A stretch of 64,000 bases of DNA from Lentimonas sp. CC4 (GTDB taxonomy: Bacteria; Verrucomicrobiota; Verrucomicrobiia; Opitutales; Coraliomargaritaceae): the NCBI RefSeq assembly GCF_902728235.1, contig NZ_CACVBO010000001.1:3062001-3126000 (forward strand), written 5' to 3'. The notes below the pieces were generated by a model. That model did not search any database and was not told where the DNA came from. It saw only the letters and a program-made list of their open reading frames with translations. Of this stretch, positions 10,870 through 19,321 are shown one piece after another; position 1 is the first letter of the stretch; each line of letters starts with the position of its first letter. The position numbers and the translations under genes are program-made.

Positions 10870-10903
10870 TCTGCCCCATACTACATACGTAGGATGGGGC
10901 AGA
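10870..10903 (+). terminator. Nested hairpin downstream of sulfatase C, overlapping regulatory element A
   Basis: Arms TCTGCCCCAT (10870-10879) and ATGGGGCAGA (10894-10903) are perfect reverse complements, with a smaller inner stem CTAC-ATAC-GTAG in the loop. No long T-tract follows, so it is not a classic intrinsic terminator. The hairpin may end transcription, or its inner dyad may be part of the operator-like element described separately. Confidence 0.5.
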
Positions 10904-10925
10904 TCATTCGAATGATCTGTTGTGC
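10882..10925 (+). promoter_or_regulatory. Conserved 44-bp two-dyad intergenic element, copy A
   Basis: This is one of four gap-free related sites (with 23521, 29148 and 33374). Its first half is TACATACGTAGGATG; its second half is the perfect 18-bp palindrome AGATCATTCGAATGATCT at 10901-10918, then GTTGT. The centres of the two dyads lie 23 bp apart, about two helical turns. It sits about 135 bp upstream of the beta-helix/PDZ gene. An operator for a dimeric regulator binding twice is the likeliest role; this is inferred from conservation and symmetry. Confidence 0.6.
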
Positions 10926-11060
10926 TGATTCACAGGCATAACGTATGTTCCTGTCTTACTTTTTCTTCTTAATCATCCTTAAGTTGCCAACGATAGATGA
11001 TCGACTCGTTCAGCTATGGCGCGGATCAGCCGCACCCCCAAACCAATTTATTTCAAGTAT

Positions 11061-13466
11061 ATGAATATACGAAAGTGCCTATCCTCTATCCTATTAATTG
11101 CTCCAATTGCGCTGATGGCTTCGGATATCTACCTCTCTCCTCAGGGGGACGATTCAAATATAGGAAGCAAAGTTGCCCGCGTCGCTTCATTGGCTAAGGC
11201 GCAAGAACTGGCCCGTCTGCACGCTGGAAAGTCACCCGTTACAGTGCATGTCGCTGACGGCGTTTACTATCTACCCGAAACTTTGGTGATGACTCCTGCA
11301 GATTCAGGGACTGCAAGTCATCCTGTCGTCTATAAAGCCGAGAACGAGGGCGGAGCCGTTTTAAGTGGTGGCTCTGAGTTAACACTTCGTTGGGAGTCTT
11401 ACCGTAATGGTATTTACCAGGCGACAACGCCTCAAGAGCTAGAAATCGATCAATTGTTTATCAATGGTCGTAATCAGCGCATGGCACGTTACCCGAATTA
11501 TGATGCTAAGTTGAAAGCGAAAGCGTATCAGGGCTTTGCTGCAGATGCTTTTTCAAAGAAGCGTGCGGAGCGTTGGGCAGATCCAGCCGGCGGTTATATT
11601 CATGCGATGCACACCAAACGTTGGGGCGGTTACCACTATCTCATCACGGGGAAGGATGCAGCGGGTGAAGTGACTTATGAAGGTGGCTGGCAGAACAATC
11701 GTCAGATGGGGATGCACAAAGACTTCAGGATGGTGGAAAATATATTCGAGGAGTTGGATGCGGAAGGAGAGTGGTATCATGACTCCAAGGCGAATACACT
11801 CTACTATAAGCCAATTGCTGGCACCGACTTACAAGCTGCTACTGTTGAAGTCGTCAGACTGCGCCATATCGTAAAATTTCAAGGCAGCGAGAACAGCCCG
11901 GTGAAGCACATTACTTTTCAAGGTTTTGTCGTGCGCCATGCGGCACGCACCTTCATGGATACAAAGGAGCCTTTATTGCGTTCTGACTGGGCAATCTATC
12001 GTGGCGGTGCCTTCTTCCTCACGGGAACCGAAGATATCAGCATACTGGATAGCGAGTTTGACCAGGTCGGTGGTAACGCAATTTTTGTCAATAACTACAA
12101 CCGCCGCACTAAGATTAAAGGTTGCCACATTCACGATGCGGGTGCCAGTGGTGTCTGCTTTGTCGGAGATCCGAATGCCGTGCGTGATCCGCTTTTTGAA
12201 TACAGAGAGAAGAATGATTTGTCCAAGATTGACCGGACTCCTGGACCTAAAACGAATAATTACCCCGCAAAGTGCTTTGTTGAAGACAGTTTGATCCATG
12301 GAATTGGGCGCACTGAGCGTCAACCTGCAGGTATTCAGATCTCGATGGCAATGGACATTACGATTCGAGATGTCTCTATCTATGATACTGCACGAGCAGG
12401 CATCAATGTGAGTGAAGGCACTTGGGGTGGGCATTTGATCGAGCGCGTTGACGTGTTCGACACGGTTTTAGAAACGCATGACCACGGTTCATTCAACTCT
12501 TGGGGGCGTGATCGATTTTGGCATAGTGACCGATCGGTCACTCAAGTAGCAGTGGATGCGGATCCAACGCTTCCTTTTCTCGATGCTGTTAAAACGACCA
12601 CGATTCGTGACAGTCGTTGGCGCTGTGACCATGGTTGGGATATCGATTTGGATGATGGGTCGACCAACTACGACATTTACAATAATCTGATGTTGGCGCG
12701 TGGGTTGAAACTACGTGAAGGCTTCCGACGTTATGCGTGGAACAACATCACTGTTAATAACGGCCTGCATCCGCATGTCTGGTATAACAATAGTAAAGAC
12801 AAGGTATACTCAAATATTTTTATGCTACAGGCGCGTCCGGTTGGCATACGTAAAGAGTCTATCGGAAATACTGTTATGGACAAAAATTTGTATTTCTCAA
12901 AAAAGCCTAACGTCATGGGTGCGACTCAAAAAATAGGCTGGGACGCAAACTCGATTCAGGCTGATCCGCTCTTTATCGATCCTTCTATTGGTGATTACCG
13001 GGTCAAAGAAGGCTCGCCAGCGTTCGATATCGGATTTCAAAATTTCCCGATGGATCAGTTTGGGGTGAAAAAGCCTTCACTGAAAGCGATTGCTAGAACA
13101 CCAGTCTTTCCTGCGAATGAAGTGAATAAGACAAAGAAAGTCGCGAAGGCCAGGAACAAAAAGTCTGTTACTATGGCTGCAGACTGGTTGGGAGCAACGA
13201 TTAGCAGTCTGAGTGGTGATGAGTTCTCTGCTTATGGTGTTAGCGAAGAGGAAGGTGGCGTCGCGATCATTGAGCTATCGAATACTTGGACGGCATCGGA
13301 ATCTAGCCTCCGAGAAGGCGATTTGATTCAGGGGGTGAATGGTCAAGCAGTTTCAAATATAGATGAGTTCTTTAAGGCTCTTTCTAAAGTTCAATCTGGT
13401 GTGGTTCAACTGAAGGTGATCCGTAATCAACAGCCTATCGCAGTGAAACTTGAGCTCTCCAAGTAA
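11061..13466 (+). CDS. Secreted right-handed beta-helix glycosidase-like protein with C-terminal PDZ domain
   Basis: The ATG at 11061 is preferred over one at 11016 because it begins a signal peptide (MNIRKCLSS... to LMASD). The 801-residue product opens with SDIYLSPQGDD and DGVYYLPETL, the entry into GH141/GH120-like parallel beta-helix enzymes, followed by helix coils (ITFQGFVVRHA, ISILDSEFDQV, TKIKGCHIHDAG) to about residue 660. After a Lys-rich linker, about the last 97 residues form a PDZ domain (WLGATISSLS, EGDLIQGVNG, VQLKVIRN). PDZ domains bind peptide C-termini, so the enzyme may dock to another surface protein. The polysaccharide specificity is unknown. It starts a new transcription unit behind element A. 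Confidence 0.72.
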   Translation: MNIRKCLSSILLIAPIALMASDIYLSPQGDDSNIGSKVARVASLAKAQELARLHAGKSPVTVHVADGVYYLPETLVMTPADSGTASHPVVYKAENEGGAVLSGGSELTLRWESYRNGIYQATTPQELEIDQLFINGRNQRMARYPNYDAKLKAKAYQGFAADAFSKKRAERWADPAGGYIHAMHTKRWGGYHYLITGKDAAGEVTYEGGWQNNRQMGMHKDFRMVENIFEELDAEGEWYHDSKANTLYYKPIAGTDLQAATVEVVRLRHIVKFQGSENSPVKHITFQGFVVRHAARTFMDTKEPLLRSDWAIYRGGAFFLTGTEDISILDSEFDQVGGNAIFVNNYNRRTKIKGCHIHDAGASGVCFVGDPNAVRDPLFEYREKNDLSKIDRTPGPKTNNYPAKCFVEDSLIHGIGRTERQPAGIQISMAMDITIRDVSIYDTARAGINVSEGTWGGHLIERVDVFDTVLETHDHGSFNSWGRDRFWHSDRSVTQVAVDADPTLPFLDAVKTTTIRDSRWRCDHGWDIDLDDGSTNYDIYNNLMLARGLKLREGFRRYAWNNITVNNGLHPHVWYNNSKDKVYSNIFMLQARPVGIRKESIGNTVMDKNLYFSKKPNVMGATQKIGWDANSIQADPLFIDPSIGDYRVKEGSPAFDIGFQNFPMDQFGVKKPSLKAIARTPVFPANEVNKTKKVAKARNKKSVTMAADWLGATISSLSGDEFSAYGVSEEEGGVAIIELSNTWTASESSLREGDLIQGVNGQAVSNIDEFFKALSKVQSGVVQLKVIRNQQPIAVKLELSK

Positions 13467-13528
13467 AGTTGGGATTATTTTCAAAATTAGGTAAACGAAA
13501 TCATTATCGACAGCTTTGGATAGAAATC

Positions 13529-15376
13529 ATGAATAAAATATGCTTTATTTTCCTCGCGATGAGCCTGTTCTGGTCATGGCAGTCAGTGTCAGCTGAAAAG
13601 CAGCAGAGCATGGATGAAATGTGGGGGGACGAGAAGATTGATCAGCAATCGCAGAACCCTGGATTGAAATGGTTCACAGAAGATAAATATGCGATGTTTA
13701 TTCATTGGGGTCTCTATTCTGAAATGGCAGGAGATTGGAAGGGCGAAACCTATTACGGTATCGGTGAGTGGATCATGAACATGGCCAGTATTCCCGTCGA
13801 CGAATACAAGGCTTATGCTAAGAACTTTAATCCTGATCGCTTCGATGCTATCGAATTGGTTCGATTGGCAAAAGCGGCCGGAATGAAGACGATCGTGATT
13901 ACCGCTAAGCATCATGATGGCTTTGCGATGTTTGACTCAAAAGCCAGTGATTTTACGGTGGTAAAAGCGTCGCCTTGCAAGCGGGATTTAATGAAAGAAC
14001 TGGCTGATGCCTGTCATGCGGAAGGGATCCGTTTCGGTTTCTACTATTCGCAGAACAATGACTGGACGGAGCCTTATGGGGGCAAATACAAAGGCACTCG
14101 GCCAAAAGGATATACGCCTAAAGATTTCTCCATTTACTTTGAGCAAAAAGTGGCGCCTCAAGTGACTGAGTTACTTACGGGATATGGTCCTATATCGGTC
14201 ATTTGGTTCGATACTCCGGGGGGCATGCCCAGGCAATATAGCCGTCAACTGGTTGATCTGGTTAAAAAACACCAACCAGAGTGTTTGATCAACAGCCGGA
14301 TTGGTGGCGGATACGGGGATTATGTCTCTCTCGGAGATATGCACATTCCAACGATACGTCCGAAGCAAAAAGTTTGGGAAACAGTGGATACCACCAACAA
14401 TTCGTGGTCGTATGCTTGGTATGATCAAAATTGGAAATCGCCTAAGACCATCTGCGAACGTCTGATCACCGTGGTTGCACGCGGCGGTTCGTATATGTTG
14501 AATATCGGTCCAAAAGGAGACGGCACGATTCCGGAAGGAGCGGTCTATTCGTTGAAACGCTCAGGTGCGTGGCTTAAAGCACATGGCGAAGCCATCTACG
14601 GGGCAAAGGCCTCTCCTTTTAATCAAGGTTTTTACTGGGGGGATATAACATCGAAGGAGAACGAACTGTATTTGCACATTTTTCAATGGCCTGAAGGGGG
14701 TAAGCTTCGGCTCTCCGGTTTGGGGGCGAGGGCACAGTCCGCCGTTCTATTACATGATAACTCCAAACTCGAAGTGTCGCAAAATGGACCGCTCATCGAA
14801 GTCAGTCTCGGTTCAGAGGTGGGACGTCATCTGCCACTGATTCCAGTTATCAAGCTAAGTCTAGATGCACCTGCCAAGGTCACGGATCAGGCAAAACAAG
14901 TGGACGGTCTGGGGCCAGTCACGCTACATGGGGAGACCGCAAACACGAAGGGATGCCGTGTGCAGAAGGAGCGGTGGATGGAAAAGTTTGGAGAGTGGGT
15001 TCACTACGAATATGTCGCAGGATGGCAAGATGTGGATGCTGAAGCGAGTTGGAATCTAAATGTAATTGAGCCTGGCAAGTATATGCTCAGTCTCGAGTAT
15101 GCCTGCACGCATGAGAATGCAGGTTCCGAGTGGGTCGTGTCGTCTGGTGACGAAAGTATTACCTTTGTCACATACGAGTCAGGTTATGATCCGAGTAAGA
15201 AAACGATACATAAAGGGGATGCGCCGAGAGGGGCACGATTACGTAACTTTACGATCCCTCTCGGAGTTCTGGAATTATCAGAAAGTGGAGAGGCTCAACT
15301 GAAAATTTCTCCGCGTAATTTAGTCGGGGCGGGAGGCATTAGTATCAAAGCGGTTACGCTCGAACCGTATCGTTAG
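13529..15376 (+). CDS. Secreted GH29 alpha-L-fucosidase (copy 2)
   Basis: Translation is placed at 13529 (MNKICFIFLAM...), which gives a signal peptide ending near SVSAE; the open frame extends upstream to 13469 without one. The 615-residue protein has KYAMFIHWGLYSE, TAKHHDGFAMFD and the nucleophile segment VIWFDTPGG with Asp228, then NNSWSYAWYD and MLNIGPKGDG. About 240 C-terminal residues make beta-rich accessory domains, the last resembling a carbohydrate-binding module. It differs clearly from the other two GH29 genes, suggesting a different fucosyl linkage. It lies 62 bp after the beta-helix/PDZ gene and is probably in the same operon. Confidence 0.93.
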   Translation: MNKICFIFLAMSLFWSWQSVSAEKQQSMDEMWGDEKIDQQSQNPGLKWFTEDKYAMFIHWGLYSEMAGDWKGETYYGIGEWIMNMASIPVDEYKAYAKNFNPDRFDAIELVRLAKAAGMKTIVITAKHHDGFAMFDSKASDFTVVKASPCKRDLMKELADACHAEGIRFGFYYSQNNDWTEPYGGKYKGTRPKGYTPKDFSIYFEQKVAPQVTELLTGYGPISVIWFDTPGGMPRQYSRQLVDLVKKHQPECLINSRIGGGYGDYVSLGDMHIPTIRPKQKVWETVDTTNNSWSYAWYDQNWKSPKTICERLITVVARGGSYMLNIGPKGDGTIPEGAVYSLKRSGAWLKAHGEAIYGAKASPFNQGFYWGDITSKENELYLHIFQWPEGGKLRLSGLGARAQSAVLLHDNSKLEVSQNGPLIEVSLGSEVGRHLPLIPVIKLSLDAPAKVTDQAKQVDGLGPVTLHGETANTKGCRVQKERWMEKFGEWVHYEYVAGWQDVDAEASWNLNVIEPGKYMLSLEYACTHENAGSEWVVSSGDESITFVTYESGYDPSKKTIHKGDAPRGARLRNFTIPLGVLELSESGEAQLKISPRNLVGAGGISIKAVTLEPYR

Positions 15377-15418
15377 CCGCTAAGTCGAGAGCTTACCGCT
15401 GTATCGAATGATACCGAA

Positions 15419-15735
15419 ATGAAGAGAAATTCAATTCAAGTTATGAATACCTTTATCCCCATTAACAAACGGATTGTGGCATTCATTAGTATGTCACTGG
15501 AGTCATTACTTGTGGGTCTGAATGTCGTGCATGCGCAAAAAGCATCTAATCAACAGCTAGCGGAGCTCCGTGAGCAGTGGACAGAGATGAATACGTCTGA
15601 GCCGAAGCAGCGCGCCCTTAAACGTTTTAACGAGAACAAAGGTCGAGCGGACTGAGACTGACGAGGGGCTTTCTGTTACGCTACCAACTTTTAAAACTAC
15701 AACACCCGGCTACGCGCTGAAAGTTCAGCTCTAGC
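15419..15735 (+). pseudogene. Internally deleted GH29 fucosidase remnant (both ends kept, catalytic middle gone)
   Basis: From the ATG at 15419 (or 15443) the frame encodes a signal peptide ending at VVHAQ and then QLAELREQWTEMNTS and RALKRFNENK, which matches the lead-in that GH29 proteins carry just before FGLFIHWG. Instead of that motif the frame hits a stop at 15653. In another frame, 15658-15735 encodes TDEGLSVTLPTF and TPGYALKVQL before a TAG, which looks like the last beta strands of a GH29 C-terminus. The arrangement implies deletion of roughly the whole catalytic domain, leaving ends out of frame. The start and end homologies are judged by eye. The alternative is an unrelated small secreted protein. 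Confidence 0.55.
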
Positions 15736-15786
15736 AGAGCTTGGATGATTCTAAACTTAAACGATCCTTCCTAGAGGTATAAAAAT

Positions 15787-17550
15787 ATGATGAAACATTT
15801 AATGAATACAGTCCTGCTGGGACTCTGTCTCGTAGGGGCTGCCCATGCGGTTGACCGCCCTAATGTGATCTTGGTGATGACCGATGATCAGGGCTATGGA
15901 GATCTTGGATGCCATGGAAACCCGGTTCTGAAGACACCCGAGATTGATAAGCTCCACGCTGAATCGATTCGCTTCACCGACTTTCATGTCAGTCCGTTCT
16001 GCACACCTAGCCGCGCCTCGCTAATGACAGGCAACCATGCTGGCCGCACAGGTGCATTCCGCACGACTGGTGGGCGCTCAGCTATGCACACCGACGAAAA
16101 GACCATCGCTCATTTGTTTGCAGATAATGGTTATGTGACAGGCATGATCGGGAAGTGGCACCTTGGTGATAACGCGCCGCACCGTCCACAAGACCGTGGC
16201 TTTCAAGATGTTGTCTGGCATCGTTGTGGTGGTATTGGTCAGGCCTCCGATTACTTGGGGAACGATTACTTTGATGATACCTACGAACGTGTTCGCCCTG
16301 GCAGCAGAGTAGGGCAGTGGGAGGATTTTGAAGGCTATTGCACCGACGTATTTTTCCGCGAAGGTATACGCTTCATTGAGGAAAATAAGGAAAAGCCCTT
16401 CTTCTTGTATCTACCACTGAATGCGCCTCATGGCCCCTATCGAGTTCCCGAAGAGTGGGCAGCACCTTACCGTGAAGACCCTGAGTGGGCACCCTTTGCG
16501 AATTTCTATGGGATGATTGCTAATATCGATTACAACATGGGTATTTTACGCGAGCGCCTTGAGCAGATGGGTCTGGCGGAAAATACGATTCTTATTTTCA
16601 TGACAGACAATGGCACTGCGGCAGGCGCCAAGTTTAAGGGGCTAGAGTCGGAAGCGATCAAAGGTTACAACGCTGGAATGCGTGGCAAGAAGTCCTCGGT
16701 TTTTGAAGGCGGCATAAAGGTTCCATTTTTTATCTATTGGCCTAAAGGCGAACTCACGGGTGGCAAAGACGTGGAAACCTTAGCTGCACATATTGACGTG
16801 TTGCCGACGCTTGCAGAGCTCTGTGGTATTGAGGTTCCTGCTGGTTATGAACCAGATGGCTTGTCTGTAGTGCCTCTACTAAAGGGGCAAGCCGATGACT
16901 GGCCTCGCGATCATCTGATCGTCCAGTATCATGGTGGGTCGCATGGGCGTAGTGATTTGGATAAGGCATTTGCCGATACGACAGTTTTGACGGAGCGTTG
17001 GCGCTTGGTCAATTCGGGCAAAACTGAGCTTCATGATATCGAGGCAGATCCCGCTCAGCGTAACGATGTTTCTGCAGAGTATCCAGAGGTTGTCGCTAGT
17101 TTGAAGGCGATGTATGAGCCATTCTGGGAGTCGGTTTCGCCGCGTCTGGTGCATCCTGCAAGAATTGATTTGGGCAATCCAGATCAGAATCCCACTGAGC
17201 TTTGTTCACAGGATTGGTTTATGAAGAAGGGCTACCCGCCATATTCTCTAAACCAAATAAAAAGGCGGCCTAGAATCACTGCGCCATGGCGCGTTGATGT
17301 CAAACGGGCTGGTCGCTATGAGATCACACTACGTCAGTGGCCTGAAGTGGGGGATAAAGTATTGGTCGCAGAGCGTGCGAAAATCGAGATAGCAGGGCTT
17401 ACTAAAGAAGCTCTGGTTCCAAAAGACAGCAAAGGTATAACTTTCGAGTTGGATCTACCTGCTGGTCCTACAGAACTCTGGACTTATTTATACGATAAAG
17501 CTGATAAAGCAGGTGGTGCTTATTTCACCGAGGTCAAATTCATCGAATAA
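15787..17550 (+). CDS. Secreted type I (S1) sulfatase with C-terminal extension (copy D)
   Basis: The 587-residue sulfatase has a short signal peptide (to about HAVD, residue 23), MTDDQGYGD, Cys72 in CTPSR, GKWHLGD, LPLNAPHGPY and MTDNGTA. It shares the GGIGQ loop and general layout with the sulfatase at 9305-10825. Compared with that paralog it is about 80 residues longer: after residue 500 there is a beta-sandwich tail (WRVDVKRAGRYEITLRQWPE, ELDLPAGPTELWTYLYD) of the kind that often follows arylsulfatases in planctomycetes and verrucomicrobia and may bind glycan. It starts a group of five + strand genes running to 23393. Confidence 0.92.
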   Translation: MMKHLMNTVLLGLCLVGAAHAVDRPNVILVMTDDQGYGDLGCHGNPVLKTPEIDKLHAESIRFTDFHVSPFCTPSRASLMTGNHAGRTGAFRTTGGRSAMHTDEKTIAHLFADNGYVTGMIGKWHLGDNAPHRPQDRGFQDVVWHRCGGIGQASDYLGNDYFDDTYERVRPGSRVGQWEDFEGYCTDVFFREGIRFIEENKEKPFFLYLPLNAPHGPYRVPEEWAAPYREDPEWAPFANFYGMIANIDYNMGILRERLEQMGLAENTILIFMTDNGTAAGAKFKGLESEAIKGYNAGMRGKKSSVFEGGIKVPFFIYWPKGELTGGKDVETLAAHIDVLPTLAELCGIEVPAGYEPDGLSVVPLLKGQADDWPRDHLIVQYHGGSHGRSDLDKAFADTTVLTERWRLVNSGKTELHDIEADPAQRNDVSAEYPEVVASLKAMYEPFWESVSPRLVHPARIDLGNPDQNPTELCSQDWFMKKGYPPYSLNQIKRRPRITAPWRVDVKRAGRYEITLRQWPEVGDKVLVAERAKIEIAGLTKEALVPKDSKGITFELDLPAGPTELWTYLYDKADKAGGAYFTEVKFIE

Positions 17551-17644
17551 GTGATTATTACCCTCAGGTGGGTTTAATGCCCCCTGAAATGCGGGAAGAT
17601 TAAGAAGTAACTTTCCCTTAAATTTAAATAACACTGAAAAGAAA

Positions 17645-19249
17645 ATGAAATTGAATAAAAATGTAATACTAATGACCGCTGCCTTAGTTTTTGCTAGTTC
17701 GACAGTGCACGCAGAAGAATCTGGAACACCTTATGACGGTAGCTGGGAGTCTTTACAACAGATGCCGGTGCCGTCTTGGTTCGACGATGGCAAGATCGGC
17801 ATCTTTATTCACTGGGGGCCGTATAGTGCGATTGGCTATCGGAAAGGCGGACGCGGCTACGCGGAGCATGTGCCGAAAATGATTTATGTGCATCAAAAAC
17901 ACTATTTCCCTTACATGCAAAAACGCTGGGGCGCGACTCCGCCGGAGTTCGGCTACAAGGATATTATTCCTGAATTCAAAGCTGAGAATTGGGATCCAGA
18001 TGCATGGGCAAAGCTGTTCCATGATGTCGGTTTCAAATACGTAGTGATGACCGCCGAGCACCATGATGGCTGGGCGAACTGGGACTCCGATCTGACCCCG
18101 TGGAACGCGATGGACATGGGGCCGAAGCGTGACCTCGTGGGCGATCTCGGCAAGGCTTTGAAAAAATACGATCTCAAGTATGCGCCTTCGTATCACCGTG
18201 AGCGTCACGCCTCGTTCTTCGCTAAGAAGCTCTATGTGGTTGATGCACAGCCGCAGGATTTGATTGCCGAGGAGATCAAACGTGTGCCTGAAGCGGCCTC
18301 GCTCTACGGGCCATTCGGTATCGATAAGGAATTTGTCGACGACTACGTGGCGCGCTGGAAGGAGATACAGACGAAGTATGAGCCAGATTTCCTTTGGATC
18401 GATGACATCCCGATCTGGACACGCGATGGGAACCAAGTGTTGAAGGGAACAGCGAAACCAGAGGTGCAGTATTTCTACGACCAATGCCGTAGTATGATTA
18501 CCGACTTTATGAACGACGGAGCTAGGCGCGGTGCTGAGGTTTACCTCAATAATAAGGGAGGGAACCGCAATTGGCCAGACGGCGTGGGTTGTTTGGAAAA
18601 GGATAACCTGAAGCTCGCTGTCATCGGTCCCAAATGGGAGAGCTGCACGACCTTCGGAACCTCCTTCGGTTATCTGGATGGTGACAGCTATAAGGAGATC
18701 GACAGCGTCATCCATGAGATGATTGAGGTCATCGCCCGCAACGGAAATTTCCTAGTAAACATCGGTCCCAAAGCGGACGGCACAATCCCCGAACCGCAAA
18801 TGGAACGCCTGATGGCGATGAAAGATTGGCTCACGGTCAACGGCGAAGCGATCTACGGCTCGCGCTATTGGAAAGAGAGCGGGCAGGCGAATGAACACCT
18901 CGCCTTCACCACGAACGGCACGAAACTATACGCCATTAAGCTCCAAAAACCTGAAGCGCCGTTCATTATTGACGGCACGGCTGGCTGGGTGGACGCGAAC
19001 GTAAAGTCGGTCCGCTTGCTCGGATCCGATGCCGAAGTCGCCCATGAAATGACTCCGCAGGGGCTTCGTATTTCCCCACCGACTGATCTCGGAAATAGCC
19101 AGTATGCATGGTCATTCGAAATTGTGACCGACGAAGAACAACATCATCCCAACGTTGTTGAGTTAGATGCGGACAAGGCGTTGAGCGGAACGAAGAGGGT
19201 GAACCTCGACGGTGAGGATAGCGTTAAAAAGAATAAAAAGAAAAAGTAG
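17645..19249 (+). CDS. Secreted GH29 alpha-L-fucosidase (copy 3)
   Basis: The 534-residue protein has a signal peptide ending near VHAEE (residue 23). GH29 signatures are KIGIFIHWGPYSA, MTAEHHDGWANWDS and FLWIDDIP, where Asp253 aligns with the nucleophile. A large insertion between the first two motifs (YVHQKHYFPYMQKRWG) is typical of one GH29 subgroup with a reshaped active-site entrance. FLVNIGPKADG ends the barrel near residue 380; one beta domain follows. The C-terminus is a run of Lys (KKNKKKK), unusual for a secreted enzyme and perhaps a surface-charge anchor. It is 94 bp after the sulfatase and 72 bp before the beta-propeller gene. Confidence 0.92.
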   Translation: MKLNKNVILMTAALVFASSTVHAEESGTPYDGSWESLQQMPVPSWFDDGKIGIFIHWGPYSAIGYRKGGRGYAEHVPKMIYVHQKHYFPYMQKRWGATPPEFGYKDIIPEFKAENWDPDAWAKLFHDVGFKYVVMTAEHHDGWANWDSDLTPWNAMDMGPKRDLVGDLGKALKKYDLKYAPSYHRERHASFFAKKLYVVDAQPQDLIAEEIKRVPEAASLYGPFGIDKEFVDDYVARWKEIQTKYEPDFLWIDDIPIWTRDGNQVLKGTAKPEVQYFYDQCRSMITDFMNDGARRGAEVYLNNKGGNRNWPDGVGCLEKDNLKLAVIGPKWESCTTFGTSFGYLDGDSYKEIDSVIHEMIEVIARNGNFLVNIGPKADGTIPEPQMERLMAMKDWLTVNGEAIYGSRYWKESGQANEHLAFTTNGTKLYAIKLQKPEAPFIIDGTAGWVDANVKSVRLLGSDAEVAHEMTPQGLRISPPTDLGNSQYAWSFEIVTDEEQHHPNVVELDADKALSGTKRVNLDGEDSVKKNKKKK

Positions 19250-19321
19250 TCCAGCAGTTGTCCGTATAGTGCTGTGGGGCGTCGTCAGACGTCCCACTTA
19301 GGATCATGTAATTTCCCAAAA

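Noticed and set aside
17551-17600. Possible hairpin TCAGGTGGG / CCCCCTGA after the sulfatase
   Set aside because: It has a mismatch and no T-run, and the next gene appears to belong to the same operon.
17753-18715. A 320-codon - strand open frame opposite the third GH29
   Set aside because: It lies entirely within the clear GH29 gene, has no recognisable domain and follows its codon pattern in antisense; I regard it as a shadow.
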